Source: Harmonia axyridis (Eukaryota; Arthropoda; Insecta; Coleoptera; Coccinellidae). Taken from it: a stretch of 64,000 nt of DNA. Positions 55,623 through 64,000 of this stretch are shown here, piece after piece. The notes below the pieces were generated by a model. The model was not told the DNA's origin. It saw nothing but the letters and a program-made list of their open reading frames with translations, and made no database searches. The first letter of the stretch is position 1; each line of letters begins with the position of its first letter. The stretch lies in assembly GCF_914767665.1 (NCBI RefSeq), contig NC_059507.1, forward strand, positions 21,392,718 to 21,456,717. The letters run 5' to 3'. A program made the position numbers and the translations under genes.

Positions 55623-58600
55623 CTTTGGTTTCGTGTCTTGGAGTCATTTTGAACTTCAGCTCACCCTCTGGTGCATACATAAAGGTGACTTTGTACTCCA
55701 AAGGTTCATGGTTGTATTCGAGTTTGAAAGACCTCACAAGCTTGGCAAGAAGCACTTGTATCTCTAAATCTGCGAACCTTCTACCCAGACACATTCTTGC
55801 TCCATGACCATATGGTAGAGATGCATACGGGTGAAGTTTGTAATCCAACCCACTATCTTTCATCCATCTTTCGGGGATGAATTCTGAGGGTTCACTAACA
55901 AATTCTGGCATATTTCCTGTTACCAGTGTTGGGAACACAACTTGGATCTACGAAAAAATTTTCAATTTGATTTATATTTTTCAAAAACAAATCAAACAAA
56001 GAAGTGAATATTATTCTTATTTGAAAGAGGAGGTTGAACAAAAATAGATATTCATCATTAAATTATTTCAAGAAAATTGTGGAAAATTGTGAAATAATTA
56101 TTGTTAAAAATTCAAAACATCCGGCACTCCTTCGTGGAATATGCAAAAGAAGCACTTAACAATAACTATTACAATTTTGTTCACCTCTTGTTCTCCAAAT
56201 ATATATGACAATATAAATGTGCACGTTGTTAGTTAAATCTAATTACCGAAGGTGACAAAAATATCAGGTATAATTCCTAAAAAATCCTTTCAAATGAAAA
56301 TAAACAACTAGTTTCGTAAATCTAATTTTGGAAATTTGGAAATCCAGAATCAAGATCCAATACACCTGTCCACAATTAAATACAAAAGAAGATGCACCTG
56401 AATGTATGAAAAAAAAAATGGTTATCAGTTAATTTCAAATGTAAGTATTGTTTTTGTAGACCTTTATGTCCTCAATAAGAAAGCTGATCTGCAGACTCTG
56501 GTCAACGCTGGTTCCCGAGTTATAGGGTTTTCAAAGTAGACAAAGTGATAAAAGCTAGAAATGTAGGTAAAATTATCATCACTTTTTAACCAAGGAACAT
56601 ATTTGAATAGTTTTTTCGCTACTTCGAAGCTTAATGCGCTATTTTAATTGACAATTAAAGTTTCTTAATTATTAAGGGGTATTTATCGTCTTTACTTGAC
56701 TACTTAGTAAACGTGACTTCCCAGCTGTTTTTCACATACAATGTTTTATTTTATTTTTGTCATCCGTTTATTATTTCGCTATTTTCATTGGAATATTGAA
56801 GACAAAAGAATATAATAAGATCATTCTTGAATGGCACATTATCCAGCAAGTATCTCTGCTCTGAAGCATTATTCAGCCAGTTTCCATGGCTATTTAGATG
56901 ATTTGGGTACCTTTGCTCTTTTTAATCATTTATTATTGCCAATTGCCATCAACTTAAAGGTTTTGGAGGTTTTCGTGAGGCCAGGGTACTTCGTGTTCAG
57001 TTGATGATGGATATATCCCAGAATCATAAACGACCATATATGAGCTCAGGTTACCAACGTTCTGGCTCCTGTTTTACATGGACAGTATAAACTTCAACTT
57101 GATTTCGTCTTAACAGATGTCATGATTTGGCCTATACTTTATCCATAGTTGATGGTTTGTTCTTGTGAAAAATTCAGTTTCCTACAACTAACTTTTTTGA
57201 CGAAGTAAAATATACAGATATTTTCACCTCCGAACTTTTAATGTCGAATTAAAAAAACCGAATATTTTTTCAAGTACCTATATAGAAACTTCGATTAAAA
57301 TTTTGGATAACCTAATTTTTCTAAGTCATTTTTATAGATATGAAATTTCAGTAAAATCTGCAAGATTTAGTTCGAGATGTATTCAATGAAAAGTTTTATC
57401 CGAAACCATTGTGAAGATTTCACTGAATCAATAATGCAATTTAGGAACCAGGACTCACCCCTTTTGGTACATGGTATCCTTGAATTACTGTATCTTCCTG
57501 CAACGTTCTTCCATTGCCTATGACTGTAGAATACATCCTGTTAAAAAAAGTTTACTGAATTATTATATTTCTGTATAAATTTAGAAGTTTTTATTGCTAG
57601 TGATAGTAATGATAATACTAATTTTGACGTGATATGATGATAATAATGGTAGTTACCTTAGTACTTCTTTGACAAAAGCTTTTAAATATACCATTTCATC
57701 CAATAGAGATGCTGTGAGAGGAGTTTTTGGATCTGGAAGAATTCTCCTCAATTCCTGGTACAGCTTCTCTTGTTCGTTTGGTCTTGTGGCTAACTGATAC
57801 AGAATTGAACATACTGCCATAGATATCTGAAAAGTAAGGACTTTTCAAGTGGATTGAATATTTGTTATACAATATTGGTTGTTCTTCAGAACTATAATAA
57901 ACGAAGAAATGTTATATGAACTTTCGGCTCAAATTGTTTTTTACAATATCTTGAAGAACATTTCAGTTTTTTGAGGAGGATTCAGATTTAATGAAGATAT
58001 AGATTGGCTAAACCAGCCGTTAAGAACATACGTTCTAGACACGGCTTAATAAAAAGTATAATGATCGTCTCAAATACTGGCAATTCTAACAACAAGACAT
58101 GTAATGGAAGGAAGCCTTGACTATAACTTTTCGAGGATTTAGGAATCGCTTTCCCAGAAATGGGACGTCCAATTTTGGATATATGAACGGTAGGTATATG
58201 ATCTGTTGTCTCCATGTCTGATTTGCACAAGCCCAGTGCCAGTGTCAAATACCATTTAAAATCTTAAAGGTCTTCTCTCTCTGCAGAAAAACTAAAATTA
58301 AGAAGTAATGGAAGAATAAAATTTTGATTGAAAAAATGTTTTTATAGCACTGATGAATATTTCTCTGGCTCATTGAGTTTAGTTTTCAAAAACTATTAGG
58401 TGTACAACTTTGCATCCGCTGTTTTGCTATACATGGCTGTAGCGGTAAGTGGTAGTCGAAATATATAGATCGTAGAAGTCATACACTGAGCTTAGGTATC
58501 TGTAAACATAACGCTATCGAAATAATAGTCGATTTGTTCTGCATCATTAAGTTTTTCTTGGTTAAACATGTCAGCCAAATTCTCGTCATTTGCGGGAAGT

Positions 58601-61600
58601 TTTAATTTTCTGCTTCAACTATCACTTGTTTCGATCAATGACATACGGCCTGGCTGACCAGCACTGCCTCCGGTCTTATGAAGAAGTGAAAAATTGGATC
58701 GCAAAGAATGACAAGTTTTTCAACGCGGGATTCTTACGCTGCCCGAAAGATGGAAGAAAGTAGTGGCCAGCGATGGACAATAAATTTCGGAAAAAAACGG
58801 AGGAAGCAAAGTTGTACGCCATGTAATATTTAACAAAACTCACAGTGTCTATTCCAACCAAAATCAAGTCCAAAGCCAAAATATATGCTGTTTTAGGGTC
58901 TGGTTCACTAGCTAATATCCTCTCAACAAGTGATAACTCATTTTCGTTCGTAATGCTCTTAGATTTCAACCTTTCCATTGCAGCATCTATGTGCTTCATG
59001 CAGATTCTGTGAAGAAAGCATATGAGATTCAAAGATACTTTCGTAAATTCTTGACTTACTCGATGAAGTAATCCATATTTTTGACGTAATTCGTCCATAC
59101 TGTTGTTGGAAAATATCTCCAGAATGGAAACTTCAGCTCTAGAATGGCAACGTTGCGTAGAGCGTATTTTGCGGCGTTTATGATCTTTTGGGGTTCAGAG
59201 TCCGAGGGTAAGTTGGGATCTAAGCAGCCAAGTCTTGTGTCGAGGGAAACTCGACCAATACCTGGAAATAAGAGAACATAAGAAAAGGAATTTTTGAGAG
59301 CTTGTTCCCCGAACAGAGAGCTCATTTCGTCCCATTGACCAAAAGTTTTTATTATTTAGCCTTTTAGTAAAAATGAATTGTGTAAAATTCAAAGTGTTCA
59401 GAGTCATTAAATTTTTACGATATTAATGTCTTTTTCTTGATTTTATGTTCTTATAAACTTAAAACCCTTTTACTTTCGATGACCGTGGAATTAAATACAC
59501 TACAGTCCATTCAGGAATTATTGACATCCCGGGTGGCTTTAGAAAATCGAAATTAAGTTGGTACTGGCTCATTCAGTAACATTTTGAATTGCAGATTTCG
59601 GGTTGGCATTGGAAATGTCATTGACTGGAGGTTAGATTTCAGTTTGTGTTATTGGTTTTGATCGAAGAAATTTTGAAACTTAAAAGTTGAATCAATTTCA
59701 AACACACATTGATTAGTTTATTTGAGTATTTCTCACAGCACTGTTTGAAAAAAGAAGAAGGCAAGTCATTACAACCTGGATTATTAGTGGAAGAAAACCT
59801 GTGCAATACGATTTCACCTTCGAAGAATCATTGAATGATTTGATTGTTACCAGAAGCCGAGCAAAAAGCAACAAATATATCAGCCTGGATGAAATTTGAC
59901 CAAAAAGCATCTGGATTTTAATCAATCAAAGACAACATTACATAAACTTAATTGGTTACAAGTTCAAAACAGTTGATAAAAGGAAAATTCTTATTGATAA
60001 ACAGAAACATATAATAAGTTGAGTACGATTTTATGGTAAATACAGAGAATATTTGCAAGTATATTCAAAGGTAAGAGTAGAAGGAGCACTATTTTGAATA
60101 CTGGATATTTGGATTTTTACCTGGATGTTTTGTTTTGACAGTGGTGATCATGAGGATTATATAAATCTATGAAGAGAGAATTATTTTATAATTGGATTGC
60201 TAAACAATGTCTTGGTATTGCATCTATAGTTTATTTATATTCTATATTGAAATTAAGTATTGTTATACCTATCTGTTTTTTGTTCTTCAATGAGTAATCC
60301 AAAAATCTAATAAATTCCAATTGCTTTATAGAATTTTTACTGAGTATTTAATCGAAAAATATATTCAGAAGAGTAACTTCAAGAATTTCTTCACCCCTTA
60401 CCCACTTGAAGATAATAATAGAATGCAATAAAATTTTAAAATTCACAAATTAAAAATAATTTCATGCAAAAATGCTTTTAGTGAGTGAGTTGAAGCTGTT
60501 ATGGGCAAAATAATTTATGTGATTTAATAGAAACTAGTATAAAAGCATTTCAATAAAAAACAGAAAACTCGAGTACAAATAGTACCTATATTTTTCATAC
60601 AAGTTCAATCAATCATTCATGTCATGAACAGTTTCAATAAAAAGTGACTTTAGAAAGTAATTTACACATCGGCTGATAAATTGGTTCCAATTTTGAAAGT
60701 TACAGTACAACTGTGATGTCAAAGTTTTTCATATACTAAATGGATTCTTTGAATTTTATTTCTGTTTTATTATGATATGGCTCTTCCATTCACTAAACTA
60801 CACAATTTAAATTCATCAACCAGTTTTTTCTGTTTTCTTCACCAGTTTAGACACCACAGTTAAAATGATCCATAAGAGTTATTTGATAAGAATTTTGCAA
60901 GCAGGTTGGTATCCAGTGTCCATCAGTAATGCAACAATTTTTGAAGAGCCTGTGGTGAAAAGGAATATGCATATTTTAATGATCTTCAATGGGATCTTTC
61001 ATGGGCGACTCTCAAATGAATAGATATCTCTTCATTAGATTTCCTTGAAATGAGATAGCATTTCACTATATTTTTACGTTATACATATAATCTGAATTTC
61101 AATTTATGAAATCATGACTGTATGCGTCCCTTCGTAATAATCGTAATTTCGAAAATTCAGGATCTTTCGGATACAAAAATGATGAAAATAATTTAAACTG
61201 GTTATTTCCATGATGAACCATAGGAATTTTTAGTGATATTTTTGTAACCAGAAATAAAGCCGCGACTACACGTTCATGGCCTACTTCGATGTCAATAATT
61301 CCTGAATGGACTGTATGTAGGTTATTTACAGTGTTGCCAAGATCGTAGTTCAAAGAAAAATTATATGGACTAATCCTCTACATAATTTGGAAATGATTAT
61401 ATCACTAGAAGTTTACTGCAGCATCTGAGTGCTCATTCTTCAAACATACATCACGATGTATGTATCTTTCGAATTTTGAGTTGGAAATGGTCTCGATAAG
61501 GCTCGACTCATTAATGACTAATATGTTGTAACACTCAATTCTGTCTCTCTGCCCGGCCTCAAATAGGTACGATAATTCGTGAATGGGATAATCCAGAAAA

Positions 61601-62612
61601 TTGAAATTTTCCACGTTCGTTGAAGCAGTTTCCTGAATATGGCTGATGAAATATTATTTTTCTGATCATTTCCAAAACAAAAATCCGATCGAGTTGAGAT
61701 AATATTGCTTTCAGTTTAAGTACAAAAATTACAAGCTTCATGCAAAATTTCACGTTGAGCACATTACCAGAACAATAGAAAGACTACTTACATTCCAAAG
61801 ACCACTTGTGTATTTCATTATCGAAGTCACCAGGCATTTCATCTTTGTCATCTTTCATTTCCAGCATCCTTTCTATGAAATAATTTGTTACTTCTTCTAT
61901 GGGTGTTATATATTTTTTGACAGTTTTAAGTTGAAGAATAGGTCTCTGAACTTTCGTTCTGAATGTTTTCCATGGTTCTCCATGTCTGTTGAATACACGA
62001 ATTAAAATTGTATTCAATTTGTGTTGCAAATATAATGAAGGAGAAGAATTATCAACAGAAGTGAGAGATTTGAATTGTCTTCATAATGAAACATTGATTA
62101 GGCCTTGACAGACGATAAATGAAATTTGAGAGTTAATAAACATGGAGTGTTATATACACAATTTAGTGTGTGCATTGTGATCTGAAGAAAATTGAGGCCG
62201 TTGAGTTATGACATTCTTCAAATACCTGATTAATTTTCCTAACTGGCAACCTAGCTACGAATTCGACGTAACACTCGATGATCTCTCAAAAGTAGATTCG
62301 GCAAGATAATTTTCCAATTTTATTAATTAACTTACACTCCAACTACCCCAGCTAAGTCTCCAAAAAATTCTTTCCTCACTTCGCTTTTATATTTGACTAA
62401 ACATGGCATAGAAGGTCTGAAAGGTGTAGGGCCCTCATTGCTATAGACTTTCTGGATTTCATCTGCATCATAGACGAATAATAGGTCTGGCCTTCCTACT
62501 AGACCAGAGAGCTTTACAATTTTTCCATATTGTTCGTGGAAACGTTTAGATAATTTTCCAACATCAGAAATATCATATTGGCCTATCACAGGAAGAAGTC
62601 TCCAGGTGTTAC
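55618..62612 (-). CDS. Cyp301a1: Cytochrome P450, CYP301A1-like, 3' seven exons
   Basis: Exons on the minus strand: 62612-62336, 61985-61792, 59261-59060, 59006-58844, 57826-57657, 57537-57459, 55947-55618, all with GT-AG borders and matching phases; stop TAA at 55620-55618. About 471 residues are covered; the first exon(s), including the targeting peptide, are missing, since the first exon here begins inside a Pro-Gly codon (..GNTWRLLPVIG). Haem-thiolate monooxygenase of the mitochondrial clan. I-helix LILVGIDTIS; ExxR in FVKEVLR, split by an intron; PERW in FIPERWMK; haem loop PYGHGARMCLGRRFADLE. The blocks FFGDLAGVVGVHGEPW, YALRNVAILELKFPFWRY, STVIGNGRTLQ and VTFMYAPEGELKF are those of insect CYP301A1, which takes part in cuticle formation. 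No inactivating change is seen. CYP301B1 is the alternative. Confidence 0.88.
55948..57458 (-). other. P450 intron, 1.5 kb
   Basis: Between the PKG and IQVVFP exons. AT-rich; no gene or clear repeat seen. Confidence 0.6.
58569..58800 (+). pseudogene. Deleted mariner remnant in a P450 intron
   Basis: The plus strand starts like a mariner transposase N-terminus (ILVICGKF / SRHLREV) and jumps directly to YHLFRSMTYGLADQHCLRSY, EEVKNWIAKNDKFFN and ending text like that at 30325-30740. The whole middle is gone. It ends about 45 bases from the exon at 58844, opposite strand to the P450. Confidence 0.7.
59262..61791 (-). other. P450 intron, 2.5 kb
   Basis: It includes a short family C tip (59293-59325, TTGTTCCCCGAACAGAGAGC) and a longer family C copy at 61400-61780. 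Otherwise blank. Confidence 0.6.
61400..61780 (+). repeat. Dispersed repeat family C, copy 6
   Basis: GAGTGCTCATTCTTCAAACA, CATCACGATGTATGTATCTT, TTTTGAGTTGGAAATGGTCT and GATTAATGACTAATA-like text in the family order. Confidence 0.55.
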
Positions 62613-64000
62613 CTAAAACAAATCTTATGTAAAGAACTTTCAAATTAGATTTTTCTGAAAATATAGTTCAATTTAGTTTATCTGTGACCAAATGATAAAA
62701 AAATATTTGGTCTTTTTTGATGAACGAATAAGACGTTACTTTGACATGAATCTAACATTAGAGCTGGTGAGGTGATCCTAAATTTTCATAAAAGCATATT
62801 TACCTGAATCAGATCAGTTTGGCATCTTAAACATGAATAAAGTTGTGTTCCTAAATTGAAAGTACAAAAAAAAAGGGGTGATTCTTTGCATAGTTGAAAA
62901 AAAGCCTACAAACAGGGGCCCTCAAACGCTTTGTTTGCTTTTCTTGTAGTTTAACTTTTTTGTGATGATTATACCAGTTTATCGAATCGAATTAACCTTC
63001 CATATAGAAAGGGTAAATAAGGACCCAAACTTAAAATTATTTTATTCACACAGCTTACTAACAGGATATTAAAATAATTTGGGTATTTCTGAAGATTACT
63101 AGATTTTTTTTTCCTCGAAATCGGTAGCAGATAAGATAAAACTATAAGAAATCAAAGTGTATTACGAAAGTTTCCCTTTACATTTTTCTAACTTCCAGTG
63201 GTCCACCACCAAAACAAAGATTTGGAGAAAAAAGGGGAAGTTCTGGAAGAAAGAAACGGGCACTGTATCAGAAAAAAATTTCACACTGTAAATTTGCATT
63301 CAAAATTAGCATATCACATGATGCATACTTCAAATTGGAATATTTATGCCATTGCCAAACTAAAGTCAAATTTTTCGACGAAAAGAAGGTGCTATGAGAA
63401 AAATTCAAAAAACTTCAATACTCGAAAACAAAGCGTTTGCGGGCTCATAACTGTAGGACTAAAATAATACGAGGAATCTATCATTTTCGTTTGTACCGGG
63501 TTTTTCACCATAATTTGACCCCCCCTTTTACTTTGTTACTAAAGGAGGTACAAAAAATTGTTTTCTACAAAAGTTTCACGAAATCGACTAGTGTTTTTTA
63601 AAATGATTTCACAAAACAAAATATATACAGAGTGGGCAATATATTGATTGCAACTTCATTTTTTCAAATGGAACACCCTGTATATTTTTCTTTATTTTAC
63701 TAGCTCTTTTTTCCCTGATTTCGAATATATAACATATGTTTGGCCTGTCTCTTCTCTTCTGAGTACCACAGAGTTTCAAATTTTAAGAACCACCTGGCAA
63801 GCTAAGTAATCAGTTTTCAAGTGGTAGGCTGCGATAACTCAAAATGTCCTTTTTCGAATCGTTGGCAACGATATGACATACGTTTTTCACTATAAGTTGG
63901 AAATGGATGATTTAGATGCAACTCTTTCCCTCCTTGTAGCTAATAGCTTTCTTATTTTTATTGTTCTTCACAAAAAGTGAAAATATTTCAAATTTTTCCG
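62613..64000. other. Region upstream of the P450 exons
   Basis: No further P450 exon was recognised, so the 5' end is probably beyond 64000 or in a very short exon. Near 63626-63681 two small transposon-like tips (ACAGAGTGGGC and CACCCTGTATA) face each other. The 89-codon open stretch at 63198-63467 is repeat-like and not believed. Confidence 0.45.

Noticed and set aside
63198..63467. 89-codon open frame on the plus strand
   Set aside because: Lys/Asn-rich composition of AT-rich repeat DNA, and transposon-like tips nearby; no family resemblance.
63780..63810. Possible upstream P450 exon ending SLP with a GT donor in the right phase
   Set aside because: A TGA lies five codons upstream in that frame with no ATG between, so it cannot supply the N-terminus.
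1..64000. CRISPR arrays, bacterial operons, rRNA and tRNA genes
   Set aside because: No regularly spaced short repeats, no Shine-Dalgarno-type gene runs, and no rRNA or cloverleaf sequence seen; the gene structure is eukaryotic.

Overview
The window is nuclear DNA from an animal, almost certainly an insect and most likely a beetle. The host genes have short exons, GT-AG introns and AT-rich spacers. They include a six-cysteine odorant-binding protein, a CYP301-type mitochondrial-clan P450 and a TATA-initiator gene for a small secreted cuticle-like protein. The rest is mostly DNA transposons of insect type and their short derivatives. The beetle assignment is inference; nothing in the sequence proves the order.

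Layout. Positions 1-12.4 kb are almost solid transposon: inverted and tandem copies of a repeat ending in GGATCACCCTGTA, a 1.5 kb terminal-inverted-repeat (TIR) element, and two copies of a long-TIR IS630/Tc1-like element at 3630-6713 and 7415-10324. The first of these two has lost its transposase and received a mariner. A palindromic MITE follows at 10981-11648. The cuticle-like gene lies at 13359-14763 (minus). From 14.8 to 27 kb there are no convincing complete genes. That stretch holds a tandem duplication, a hAT MITE with a perfect 8-bp target duplication, a fold-back element, a 240-bp palindrome carrying two facing hammerhead-ribozyme-like motifs, non-LTR debris, and a Tc1 element inserted in another TIR element. 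A second secreted low-complexity protein is at 27214-29407 (minus; its first exon may be as far away as 35.2 kb). Two exons with a BESS-like end are at 30926-32145 (plus), followed by a near 1-kb palindrome and a perfect 35-bp inverted repeat.

The right half is richer in genes. At 45141-46703 (plus) there is an intronless, full-length glucose-6-phosphate dehydrogenase relative whose substrate-binding Lys is Gln. It is followed by an intronless intact ribosomal protein eS26 copy at 47941-48285. An odorant-binding protein occupies 50415-52275 (minus, two hAT MITEs in its intron). A non-LTR fragment inserted into a dead transposase lies at 53.3-55.4 kb. The last seven exons of a CYP301-type P450 are at 55618-62612 (minus); its 5' end lies to the right of the window or was not recognised.

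No operon-like functional link between the genes is visible. The common thread is mobile DNA: the same IS630/Tc1-type transposase (with an N-terminal DUF4817-like helix-turn-helix) recurs as at least eight separate fragments, and several MITE families sit in introns and spacers. I found no tRNA, rRNA or CRISPR array.
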